This document shows positions 1-6,270 of a DNA stretch of 7,760 nt, piece by piece. The stretch is from an uncultured Lachnospiraceae bacterium. Lineage in GTDB: Bacteria; Bacillota; Clostridia; Lachnospirales; Lachnospiraceae. A model generated the notes under the pieces. It did not search any database and was not told where the DNA came from. It saw only the letters and a list, made by a program, of their open reading frames with translations. Position 1 is the first letter of the stretch. The number at the start of each line of letters is the position of its first letter. Made by a program: the position numbers and the translations under genes. Where the stretch lies: assembly GCA_934418055.1 (NCBI GenBank), contig CAKRWX010000102.1, forward strand, positions 1-7,760. The letters run 5' to 3'.

Positions 1-33
1 TCATACTTTTCTTGCAAAGGCTCAACTTTTTCC

Positions 34-62
34 TTGAAACCTCTTACTATTTATGATAGAAT
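34..62 (+). promoter_or_regulatory. Sigma-A promoter with extended -10 for the FAD oxidoreductase
   Basis: The -35 is TTGAAA (34-39), followed by a 17-bp spacer and the -10 TAGAAT (57-62). The -10 is preceded by TGA, giving an extended -10 (TGn). Transcription would start near 69, leaving a leader of about 60 nt. This argues against the upstream in-frame GTG at 66, which would lie at or before the 5' end of the message. Confidence 0.7.
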
Positions 63-128
63 CATGTGTTGGCAATGATAACAAATTTCATTTACCAAGC
101 CTTTGGTAGACATGGAGGGAGCTTCTAC

Positions 129-1514
129 ATGAATTCTAATAACCAGTTTGACGTCATCATTATCGGCGCTGGCCCTGGCGGTATTTTCTCCGCATATGAG
201 CTGATGCAGAAAAAGCCGGAATTAAAGGTAGCAGTGTTTGAGAGCGGTTACTCTCTGGAAAAACGCCACTGCCCGATCGATGGCGTGAAAGTTAAATCCT
301 GTATCAAATGTCCGACCTGTGCAATTATGAACGGTTTCGGCGGTGCAGGTGCATTCTCTGACGGAAAATACAACATCACCAATGACTTTGGCGGAACTTT
401 ATACGAATATATCGGCAAAAAAGAAGCCATCGATTTAATGAAATATGTGGATCACATCAACGTGACCCATGGCGGTGAGGAGACCCGTATGTTCTCTACC
501 GCAGGCACCAAATTCAAAAAATTGTGCATGCAGAATAAATTAAAACTTCTGGATGCTTCTGTACGTCATTTAGGAACTGACATTAACTACGTGGTTCTGG
601 AAAACCTTTATAATGAGATGAAAGAGAAGGTTCACTTCTTCTTCCACACTCCGGTAACCCACATTGAAGTTCTGGACGATGGCTATCGTGTATTATATGG
701 CAATGACCAGTACGCAGACTGCAAACAGTGTATCGTATCTGTCGGCCGCAGCGGAAGCAAATGGATGGAAACCATCTGTAATGAACTGGACATCCCAACC
801 AAGTCCAACCGTGTAGACATCGGCGTCCGTGTGGAGATTCCTGCTGTGATCTTCTCCCATTTAACCGATGAGTTATACGAGAGCAAGATCGTATACCGCA
901 CAGAGAAATTTGAGGATAATGTCCGTACCTTCTGTATGAACCCGAACGGTATCGTGGTAAACGAGAACACCAACGGTATCGTGACCGTAAACGGCCACAG
1001 CTACGAGGATCCGAAGAAACAGACAGAGAACACTAACTTTGCTCTTCTGGTCGCAAAACATTTCTCCGAGCCATTTAAGGACAGCAACGGCTACGGCGAG
1101 AGCATTGCCCGTCTTTCCAATATGTTGGGCGGCGGTGTCATCGTACAGCGTTTTGGCGACCTGATCCGTGGACGCCGCAGTACGGTCAACCGTATCGAAG
1201 AGAGCACTGTAACACCAACTCTGGCAGCAACTCCTGGCGACTTAAGCCTGGTTCTTCCAAAACGTATCTTAGACGGCATCATCGAGATGATCTATGCCCT
1301 GGATAAGATCGCTCCTGGTACTGCCAATGACGACACCCTGCTTTATGGCGTTGAGGTCAAATTCTACAACATGGAAGTTGACATCGATGAGAATCTGGAG
1401 ACCCGCTACAAAGGTCTTTACATCATTGGCGACGGCAGTGGCGTGACCCACTCCCTGTCCCATGCATCCGCAAGCGGTGTGTATGTGGCTCGGAAGATCG
1501 CAGAGGCAGAGTAA
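129..1514 (+). CDS. NAD(P)/FAD-dependent oxidoreductase, COG2509-type
   Basis: This is a predicted cytosolic flavoprotein dehydrogenase of 461 aa; its substrate is unknown. The N-terminus has a Rossmann dinucleotide-binding fold with GAGPGG at residues 13-18, followed by an acidic residue (E38) that would bind the FAD ribose. The C-terminal FAD-binding motif GDGSG is at 434-438, in a conserved IIGDGSGVTHSLSHA context. Between them is a cysteine cluster, C48, C58, C61 and C64 (C-x9-C-x2-C-x2-C), leading into a glycine-rich GFGGAGAFSDGK segment (69-80) typical of this family. The ATG at 129 is chosen because GGAGGGA lies 8 nt upstream and the promoter -10 at 57-62 excludes the earlier GTG. Longer starts at 66 or 75 have no comparable ribosome site. 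The gene is flanked by its own promoter and terminator and appears monocistronic. The family assignment is firm; the physiological reaction is not known from sequence. Confidence 0.9.
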   Translation: MNSNNQFDVIIIGAGPGGIFSAYELMQKKPELKVAVFESGYSLEKRHCPIDGVKVKSCIKCPTCAIMNGFGGAGAFSDGKYNITNDFGGTLYEYIGKKEAIDLMKYVDHINVTHGGEETRMFSTAGTKFKKLCMQNKLKLLDASVRHLGTDINYVVLENLYNEMKEKVHFFFHTPVTHIEVLDDGYRVLYGNDQYADCKQCIVSVGRSGSKWMETICNELDIPTKSNRVDIGVRVEIPAVIFSHLTDELYESKIVYRTEKFEDNVRTFCMNPNGIVVNENTNGIVTVNGHSYEDPKKQTENTNFALLVAKHFSEPFKDSNGYGESIARLSNMLGGGVIVQRFGDLIRGRRSTVNRIEESTVTPTLAATPGDLSLVLPKRILDGIIEMIYALDKIAPGTANDDTLLYGVEVKFYNMEVDIDENLETRYKGLYIIGDGSGVTHSLSHASASGVYVARKIAEAE

Positions 1515-1551
1515 TTCTCCATACATCAATTATAACGAGTGATACACATCT

Positions 1552-1599
1552 AAAAATACCGCTTCAAACCATCCGTTTTGATGGTGAAGCGGTATTTTT
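1552..1599. terminator. Strong bidirectional intrinsic terminator
   Basis: Two 20-22 nt arms pair almost perfectly (AAAAATACCGCTTC plus ACCATC against GATGGT plus GAAGCGGTATTTTT), with a 2-nt AA bulge and a 6-nt loop. The A-tract on one side and T-tract on the other let it work on both strands. It ends the FAD oxidoreductase transcript. It lies 15 bp beyond the stop codon of the minus-strand GH127 remnant, so it probably once served both converging genes. Confidence 0.85.
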
Positions 1600-1613
1600 G
1601 TGATATTGGGAGG

Positions 1614-1697
1614 TTATCTGCTTTGCCTAATCCAGACCGTCATTTCTCCTTTATGGCGATTTGCCCATGCATAATAAGGTATCCAAATTAAAACACA
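1614..1697 (-). pseudogene. C-terminal remnant of a GH127-type glycoside hydrolase
   Basis: On the minus strand this stretch reads as about 28 codons ending at a TAA (1614-1616). The peptide contains IPYYAWANR followed closely by GEMTVWIR, which I recognise as the characteristic C-terminal end of GH127 (former DUF1680, beta-L-arabinofuranosidase family) proteins. These are normally well over 600 aa. The frame is closed by a stop at 1698-1700 and nothing else of the enzyme is visible, so only the tail survives. The neighbouring bidirectional terminator and the AraC-type remnant on the opposite strand fit a lost carbohydrate-utilisation locus. Recognition rests on the short motif alone, so family identity is likely but not certain. 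Confidence 0.6.
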
Positions 1698-1733
1698 TTA
1701 ACCGTGTACTGCTCCTCTTTTCCCAGCTTCTAG

Positions 1734-1850
1734 ACCTTTCTCTGCGGCTATGCTGACGAAAAATATTTTTTTAAAGTGTTTAAACAATTAGAAAATATGA
1801 CTCCTACCGAATATCGAAAAGCATTTTATAAAAAGAAAAGCACAAATTAA
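1734..1850 (+). pseudogene. C-terminal remnant of an AraC-family transcriptional regulator
   Basis: The plus-strand frame ending at TAA 1848-1850 encodes about 38 residues. They include CGYADEKYFFKVFKQ, then MTPTEYRKAF, then a basic tail. This is the second helix-turn-helix and signature end of AraC/XylS DNA-binding domains (consensus G[FY]xDxxYFxxxFKxxxGxTPxxYR). The frame has a TAG at 1731-1733 and no start codon or first HTH upstream, so more than 200 residues of a normal regulator are missing. The coding tail is well preserved, suggesting fairly recent loss. It is divergent from the GH127 remnant, the usual arrangement for a sugar regulator and its target hydrolase. Confidence 0.7.
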
Positions 1851-1894
1851 CACTATTTTATCTCCCATACAGCAAAAATATTTTACAGAAGGTA

Positions 1895-1923
1895 TTGCCA
1901 GTTCAGGCATTAAGGGATAAATT
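1895..1923 (+). promoter_or_regulatory. Probable sigma-A promoter for the MATE transporter
   Basis: TTGCCA (1895-1900, five of six to consensus) is followed by a 17-bp spacer and TAAATT (1918-1923, four of six). Transcription would start near 1930, leaving a leader of about 30 nt before the MATE start. No operator-like repeat was noticed around it. Confidence 0.45.
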
Positions 1924-1959
1924 AGTAAGTATCATTCATTATGAAAGGGCTTACATCAT

Positions 1960-3333
1960 ATGATTTATTCAACTTCCCAAAAAGACAGCTCCACTGCTTC
2001 GCCTCCCATGTTCACCAACGCCCAGCTAAAAGCACTGCTTCTTCCCCTGCTCCTGGAACAGTTTTTAAGTGTTTCCATGGGACTTGCCGATACCGTTATG
2101 GTATCGGGAGTGGGGGAAGCGGCTGTGTCCAGCGTCAGTCTGGTAGACAGCCTAAATGTCCTGATCATCCAGATATTATCTGCTCTGGCTACCGGCGGTG
2201 CTGTGGTCGCCAGCCAGTATCTTGGACGGAAGGATGAGAAAAATGCCCAGCTAAGCGCAGCCCAGCTGTTTTCCGTTCTCATCATGTTGACGGTTTCCTT
2301 CGGACTGCTCTGTATTCTCTTATGCCGCCTGATCTTACGGACCGTGTTTGGCTCTATTGAAGCTCACGTTATGCGCTATGCGGAGATTTATTTTTACATC
2401 AGCGCCGTTTCTTATCCCTTTATCGGTCTTTATAATGCCGGTGCCGCACTTTTCCGCGCTAAGGGAGACAGTAAGATCAGCATGAAAGCCAGTCTGGTCA
2501 TGAATGTGGTCAACATCGCCGGTAACGCAGTTCTGATCTACGTTTTTCACCTGGAAGTCCTGGGCGCCGCGATCGCTACCTTGATCGGACGGATTCTGGC
2601 AGCCATCTGGGTCACTGCCCAGCTGCAGCGCCGTGACAATCCATTACGGATTGCTTCTCTGGCAGACTTAAAGCCCAATCTTTCCATCGCCCACCGGATT
2701 CTGGCCATCGGAATCCCGGCCGGCATTGAAAACGGCATGTTCCAGATCGGCAAACTGTTAGTCAGCCATCTGATCAGTACTCTTGGAACTGCCTCCATCG
2801 CTGCTTCGGCTGTCTGCAACACCTTAAGTTCCATGATCAACATTCCAGGCAATGCCATCAGCCTGGCAACGATCCCGATCATCGGTCATTGCCTGGGCGC
2901 CAACGAGAAGAAGCAGGCCAATCAATATGCCCGCAAGCTGATCGCACTGGCCTATGTTGCCGCATGGCTTACCAGCCCGATCCTGATCCTGACCGCTCCT
3001 TACGTAGTCAAGATCTTCAACATCTCCGCAGAAGCACAGGTCATTGCAGTCACTGTGATCCGGACCTACTGTACCGTAGATTTATTCCTATGGCCATCCA
3101 GCTTCATGATGCCCAACATTCTCCGTTCCGGCGGCGATTCCAAGTACACCATGACGGTCAGTATGTTCAGCATGTGGACCTTCCGTATCTTTTTATGCTA
3201 TTACTTTGTTAACAGTCTTCACATGGGACTGTTAGGCGTCTGGTGCGGTATGTTCGTGGACTGGTTCTTCCGCAGCTTACTATTCACCATCCGTTTCATC
3301 AATGGAAAATGGATGGAACACCAGGTCATTTGA
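1960..3333 (+). CDS. MATE family efflux transporter
   Basis: This is an inner-membrane multidrug/metabolite exporter of 457 aa, the usual MATE length, expected to have 12 transmembrane helices in two six-helix MatE halves driven by Na+ or H+ antiport. The first half opens with MFTNAQLKALLLPLLLEQ and GLADTVMVSGVG (41-52), which is typical TM1. The ALFRAKGDSK segment (163-172) and its second-half counterpart NILRSGGDSK (386-395) are the paired R-x-GDSK loops that mark the two pseudo-repeats. GIPAGIENGMFQIGKLL (251-267) starts the second half. The start at 1960 has AAAGGG 10 nt upstream; the first 17 residues are polar and a start at Met18 would also give a complete carrier. The gene is monocistronic, with its own promoter and terminator. 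Substrate and coupling ion cannot be told from sequence. Confidence 0.93.
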   Translation: MIYSTSQKDSSTASPPMFTNAQLKALLLPLLLEQFLSVSMGLADTVMVSGVGEAAVSSVSLVDSLNVLIIQILSALATGGAVVASQYLGRKDEKNAQLSAAQLFSVLIMLTVSFGLLCILLCRLILRTVFGSIEAHVMRYAEIYFYISAVSYPFIGLYNAGAALFRAKGDSKISMKASLVMNVVNIAGNAVLIYVFHLEVLGAAIATLIGRILAAIWVTAQLQRRDNPLRIASLADLKPNLSIAHRILAIGIPAGIENGMFQIGKLLVSHLISTLGTASIAASAVCNTLSSMINIPGNAISLATIPIIGHCLGANEKKQANQYARKLIALAYVAAWLTSPILILTAPYVVKIFNISAEAQVIAVTVIRTYCTVDLFLWPSSFMMPNILRSGGDSKYTMTVSMFSMWTFRIFLCYYFVNSLHMGLLGVWCGMFVDWFFRSLLFTIRFINGKWMEHQVI

Positions 3334-3384
3334 CCATCAGTCCGCTGCACCAATATTCGTTACCTGAACATTTCCTATGAAGCC

Positions 3385-3426
3385 AAAAAGCATCGATCAC
3401 ATATCAAAATGTGACCGATGCTTTTT
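3385..3426. terminator. Bidirectional terminator between MATE gene and the amino-acid operon
   Basis: The stem AAAAAGCATCG pairs with CGATGCTTTTT and continues through one A/C mismatch into TCACAT/ATGTGA around a short A-rich loop. It has an A-tract on one side and T-tract on the other. It lies 52 bp after the MATE stop and 84 bp after the stop of the converging symporter gene, so it can end both transcripts. Confidence 0.85.
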
Positions 3427-3441
3427 GTATTCGATGTTGGC

Positions 3442-3504
3442 GGGTCCCAAGGTCAAAAATTCTCCTGCAAGCAAGCTTGCGTCGAACTTCTGACCTTTTG
3501 ACCC
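3442..3504. repeat. 63-bp nested inverted repeat (REP-like)
   Basis: The outer arms GGGTCCCAAGGTCA (3442-3455) and TGACCTTTTGACCC (3491-3504) are complementary at 12 of 14 positions. The inner core GCAAGC-AA-GCTTGC (3467-3480) is a perfect 6-bp palindrome with a 2-nt gap, and TTC/GAA flank it. It begins 5 bp past the symporter stop codon and lies between that stop and the shared terminator. It has no T-tract of its own, so it is not an ordinary terminator. It could be an interspersed palindromic repeat or a 3'-end stabilising hairpin. No second copy is visible in the window. Confidence 0.6.
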
Positions 3505-3509
3505 TGGTA

Positions 3510-4706
3510 TCATAAAATTCCTGACTCAATCTTCTGAGGCTTGATTCCATGTTTTTCTGCGTAACCGGTCAGAATCATGGTCAGCGCACCGTCTCCGGTT
3601 ACGTTACATGCAGTTCCAAAGCTGTCCTGCAGGGCGAAGATCGTCAGCATCAAAGCTGTACCTGTCTCACCGAAGCCCACGATTCCAGTGATCAGGCCTA
3701 AGGATGCCATAACTGTACCGCCTGGAACTCCAGGAGCACCGATAGCGAAAACTCCCAGAAGCAGACAGAACAACACCATAGTTCCAACCGTTGGAAGCTG
3801 TCCGTAAAGTACCTTGGAAACAGTCATAACGAAGAATACCTCTGTCAGAACAGATCCGCACAGATGAATGTTGGCAAATAACGGAATACCAAAATCTACC
3901 ATGTCATCTCGCAACGTAGGCTCAGATTTCTGGGCACAACGCAGGGCAACTGCCAGAGTCGCTGCGGAAGACATCGTTCCTACTGCAGTAATGTAAGCAG
4001 GACCGTAATTTTTCACCACATTCATCGGATTCTTTCCGGCGTAAGCGCCGCCAATACCATATAACAGAGCCATCCAGATGAAATGGCCGATCATAACGAT
4101 GATCACCACTTTTAAGAATACCGGAAGCTGCTTGGTAATGGTTCCCTCATAAGAAAGCGCACAGAACGTAAATGCGATAAATACCGGCAGAATCGGGATC
4201 ACCACACGGGTAACGATCTCCAGCACGATCTTCTGAAACTCATCTAACACATTGGTAATGACTGTTGCCTTGGTCCAGGTTGCAGCCAGACCAATAAACA
4301 GTGAAAATACCAGTGCACTCATAACCGGCATGATCTGCGGAATATCTAACTGGAACACTACGCCTGGCAGTTCCTTTAATCCATCCACCTCAGATACAAT
4401 GGACAGATGTGGAATCAGCAGATAACCGGCTGCCATGGAAAACAGCGCTGCACCAACAGAAGAAACATATGCGATCACAACTGCAACCCCAAGCATCTTG
4501 GATGCGTTATTTCCCAGTTTTGTAATGGACGGCGCGATAAATCCAATAACGATCAACGGCACACAGAAGCTGATGATCTGATTCATGATGTACTTTAAAG
4601 TCACCACAATATTCATCAGTCCTTCACCGGCAAACTGCCCCACCAGAATGCCGATCACAACTCCAAGCAACAATCGAAACGGTAAACTCCCCGTAAGTTT
4701 TTTCAT
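3510..4706 (-). CDS. SLC1/DAACS-family amino-acid symporter, predicted neutral amino-acid (cysteine/serine) uptake
   Basis: This is an inner-membrane secondary transporter of 398 aa with the glutamate-transporter homologue fold (eight TM helices plus re-entrant hairpins HP1 and HP2). Visible landmarks are SSAAT (246-250, HP1 tip), GAPGVPGG (323-330, HP2) and D361 to NVTGD (368-372, TM8 substrate site). Two landmarks differ from the family rule. The carboxylate-binding arginine of TM8 (R397 in GltPh) aligns with G364, as expected for a neutral-substrate carrier. The TM7 NMDGT sodium motif aligns with HLCGS (281-285), losing the key Asp. The start has GAGGGG 10 nt upstream, inside the end of the preceding gene. 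Only 7 bp separate the two genes, so they are cotranscribed and probably translationally coupled to the desulfidase, which suggests cysteine or serine as substrate. Family assignment is firm; substrate is inferred. Confidence 0.88.
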   Translation of the reverse strand: MKKLTGSLPFRLLLGVVIGILVGQFAGEGLMNIVVTLKYIMNQIISFCVPLIVIGFIAPSITKLGNNASKMLGVAVVIAYVSSVGAALFSMAAGYLLIPHLSIVSEVDGLKELPGVVFQLDIPQIMPVMSALVFSLFIGLAATWTKATVITNVLDEFQKIVLEIVTRVVIPILPVFIAFTFCALSYEGTITKQLPVFLKVVIIVMIGHFIWMALLYGIGGAYAGKNPMNVVKNYGPAYITAVGTMSSAATLAVALRCAQKSEPTLRDDMVDFGIPLFANIHLCGSVLTEVFFVMTVSKVLYGQLPTVGTMVLFCLLLGVFAIGAPGVPGGTVMASLGLITGIVGFGETGTALMLTIFALQDSFGTACNVTGDGALTMILTGYAEKHGIKPQKIESGIL

Positions 4707-4713
4707 ATAGTTT

Positions 4714-5991
4714 TTACCCCTCTATCATAATTTTTATAATTTCCTCGTTGGTTTCCTTCATACCCTCCTTTCCTAAACGCCCAACGTTCTTTAACGATGT
4801 CTCGATACCCTTCGCCACAATTCCATCCCCTCCGTAGAATTCCTGACCGCGGATATACATATTATAGCCAAAAATGCCTGCTTCTACTGCTGTGGCGATC
4901 TTTGCCGCACAGGAAGCCTTGGCTCCGTCACATACAATACCGGATACGATCGCAAGTGCATTGACAACCGTATGTGCGATCACATCATAATCCCCTCCGC
5001 ACAAATACGCAATACCTGCTCCTGCACCTGCTCCTGCGCTGACTGCGCCGCAATATGCGGACAGACGTCCGATCGGTGTTTTTTCATGAATAGTGGTCAA
5101 GTTGGAAAGAGTCAGCGCACGCAGCATTTTCTCCTCTCCCACCTCCATAGCTCTCGCATAGACAATGACCGGAACGGAAGAGGTGATTCCCTGGTTGCCG
5201 CTTCCGGAGTTAATGACAACCGGCTGCTCACAGCCATTCATACGGGCGTCAGAGCCTGCTGCAGCCATGGCTTTTGCCTTTACTCTTAAATTATCTCCTT
5301 CCATATCCAGAAGGACGCTTCCGATATTCGCTCCATAATTGCCCCGGATGCCTTCCTCGGCGATCGCCATATTGTAGCGGATCTGCGGCTCTAAGATCGG
5401 GCGCACATCCTCGATGTCTACAGTATTGGCAAAATCCCAGATGTCCTTCATGTTCAGAAGGTTCCGGTCTGTCAGACCGTCTTCCGCCTCGCCGCGAACC
5501 GGAATATTTTTCAGCACTTCACCATTCTTCTCAATATACACAATGTTGGTGTGGTAATTAGCGATCCGCACTTTTGCGCTCTTTTCACCCTTAAATACGC
5601 TAATAACAATATCAAAGGTATTGCCATTCTCCACATGCTCTACTGTAATCTCTGCGGTCTTGAGAAATTCTTTGATCTCTTCTGTCTGCTCCGGTGTCAC
5701 CTCAGCAATCACCTCCAGCTCTTTCTCCGGCTTACCGGCCACGATTCCTGCTGCGGCTGCTGTATTCAGTCCCTTCATGTTATCCGTATTCGGTACAATA
5801 ACAGATTTTACATTCTTGATGATACTTCCGCTGGCTCCCACGATCACCTTGTCCGGCAGTTCTCCTAAAGTCTGTCTGGCAACAGCTGCCGCATAAGCTA
5901 CCGCGATCGGCTCTGTACACCCCATAGCCGGGATCAGTTCTTCCCTTAAAATCTGAATATACGCGCCATACTTCTCATTTGTCTTTTCCAT
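4714..5991 (-). CDS. cyuA: L-cysteine desulfidase family protein (CyuA/UPF0597; iron-sulfur serine-dehydratase-like)
   Basis: The predicted cytosolic [4Fe-4S] enzyme splits L-cysteine to pyruvate, ammonia and hydrogen sulfide without PLP. At 425 aa it matches the family length. The N-terminal AMGCTEP (C25) is the family signature. The C-terminal SDH-alpha-like half has GSGNQG (263-268), AYCGAVSAGAGAGAG (312-326, C314), C331, and GIVCDGAKASCAAKI (351-365, C354 and C361). C25, C314 and C354 are my candidates for cluster ligands; that choice is inference. The ATG at 5991 has a full GGAGGT 9 nt upstream. An in-frame GTG at 6117 would add 42 residues but has no ribosome site and precedes the conserved domain. 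It is the first gene of the operon, followed by the symporter, and divergent from a LysR regulator. Relatives are often annotated as serine dehydratases, so serine is an alternative substrate. Confidence 0.85.
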   Translation of the reverse strand: MEKTNEKYGAYIQILREELIPAMGCTEPIAVAYAAAVARQTLGELPDKVIVGASGSIIKNVKSVIVPNTDNMKGLNTAAAAGIVAGKPEKELEVIAEVTPEQTEEIKEFLKTAEITVEHVENGNTFDIVISVFKGEKSAKVRIANYHTNIVYIEKNGEVLKNIPVRGEAEDGLTDRNLLNMKDIWDFANTVDIEDVRPILEPQIRYNMAIAEEGIRGNYGANIGSVLLDMEGDNLRVKAKAMAAAGSDARMNGCEQPVVINSGSGNQGITSSVPVIVYARAMEVGEEKMLRALTLSNLTTIHEKTPIGRLSAYCGAVSAGAGAGAGIAYLCGGDYDVIAHTVVNALAIVSGIVCDGAKASCAAKIATAVEAGIFGYNMYIRGQEFYGGDGIVAKGIETSLKNVGRLGKEGMKETNEEIIKIMIEG

Positions 5992-6054
5992 ATGAATTGT
6001 ACCTCCGCATCCTTTGTATTCATCACGCTTCCTGTCCACGCCCTGCACAGACAA

Positions 6055-6092
6055 TGTTACTTGCCGGTTTGCACAACGCGTGAGCAATAACA
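6055..6092 (-). other. Possible stem-loop in the cyuA-like 5' leader
   Basis: The predicted operon transcript has a leader of about 140 nt. Within it, TGTTATTGC (minus strand, 6084-6092) can pair with GCAAGTAACA (6055-6064) with a single bulged G, enclosing a small CAC/GTG hairpin. The heptamer-like ACTTGC also recurs three times on the plus strand, at 6059, 6092 and 6118. No T-box consensus or recognised riboswitch core was seen. A regulatory role is speculative. Confidence 0.3.
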
Positions 6093-6138
6093 CTTGCCGC
6101 TCCTGTCTGGCGGCCACACTTGCTTTTCTGTTGACTGT

Positions 6139-6167
6139 ATTGTATCATTATGTTATCTATTTGTAAA
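6139..6167 (-). promoter_or_regulatory. Sigma-A promoter of the cysteine desulfidase-symporter operon
   Basis: Read on the minus strand, TTTACA (6162-6167) and TACAAT (6139-6144) are separated by exactly 17 bp. Each hexamer matches the consensus at five of six positions. Transcription would start near 6132, giving a leader of about 140 nt before the ATG at 5991. The inverted repeat at 6172-6191 lies just upstream of this -35, centred near -50, where a LysR-type activator would bind. Confidence 0.7.
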
Positions 6168-6171
6168 ATTT

Positions 6172-6191
6172 AATGATTTAATACAATCATT
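6172..6191. promoter_or_regulatory. Inverted-repeat operator candidate for the LysR regulator
   Basis: AATGATT-N6-AATCATT is a perfect 7-bp inverted repeat in the divergent intergenic region. It is upstream of the operon -35 (6162-6167) and overlaps a TACAAT (6182-6187) that could be the -10 of the LysR gene itself. That geometry would let one bound regulator activate the operon and repress its own gene. It does not fit the strict T-N11-A spacing, and the region is AT-rich, so a chance palindrome is possible. Confidence 0.45.
6182..6187 (+). promoter_or_regulatory. Possible -10 of the LysR regulator gene
   Basis: TACAAT on the plus strand matches the -10 consensus at five of six positions. 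No convincing -35 lies at the right distance: TTGTAA at 6161-6166 leaves only a 15-bp spacer. A weak promoter would suit a low-level regulator. Transcription would start near 6194, about 77 nt before the ATG. Confidence 0.3.
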
Positions 6192-6270
6192 TAATTATTT
6201 TAATCGTTGCAGTTTAAGCGTGGTACGAACTGGAACCCTTCATACATGCTCTGGAAAGGATGGAAACACG

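Noticed and set aside
66..128. Upstream GTG (66) and ATG (75) starts for the FAD oxidoreductase
   Set aside because: The promoter -10 at 57-62 puts the transcript start at about 69, and only the ATG at 129 has a strong GGAGGGA site. The extra residues precede the first strand of the Rossmann fold and look non-coding.
1698..1810. Minus-strand open reading opposite the AraC remnant
   Set aside because: The plus strand here encodes a clear AraC C-terminal motif, and the minus-strand peptides show no recognisable family, so they are shadows.
1941..2237. 98-codon open frame overlapping the start of the MATE gene
   Set aside because: It is out of frame with a clear MATE coding sequence and has no recognisable domain. 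Its ATG overlaps the ribosome site of the real gene.
5992..6117. 42-residue N-terminal extension of the cysteine desulfidase from a GTG at 6117
   Set aside because: The GTG has no ribosome site, while the ATG at 5991 has a perfect GGAGGT. The conserved AMGCTEP sits about 25 residues after the chosen start, as expected.
5992..6132. Cysteine T-box riboswitch in the operon leader
   Set aside because: The conserved T-box sequence (AGGGTGGNACCGCG-like) and a terminator with T-tract are absent.
6094..6270. Upstream extension of the LysR frame to 6094
   Set aside because: It crosses the divergent promoter and operator region. LysR proteins start a few residues before the HTH, exactly at the ATG at 6271.
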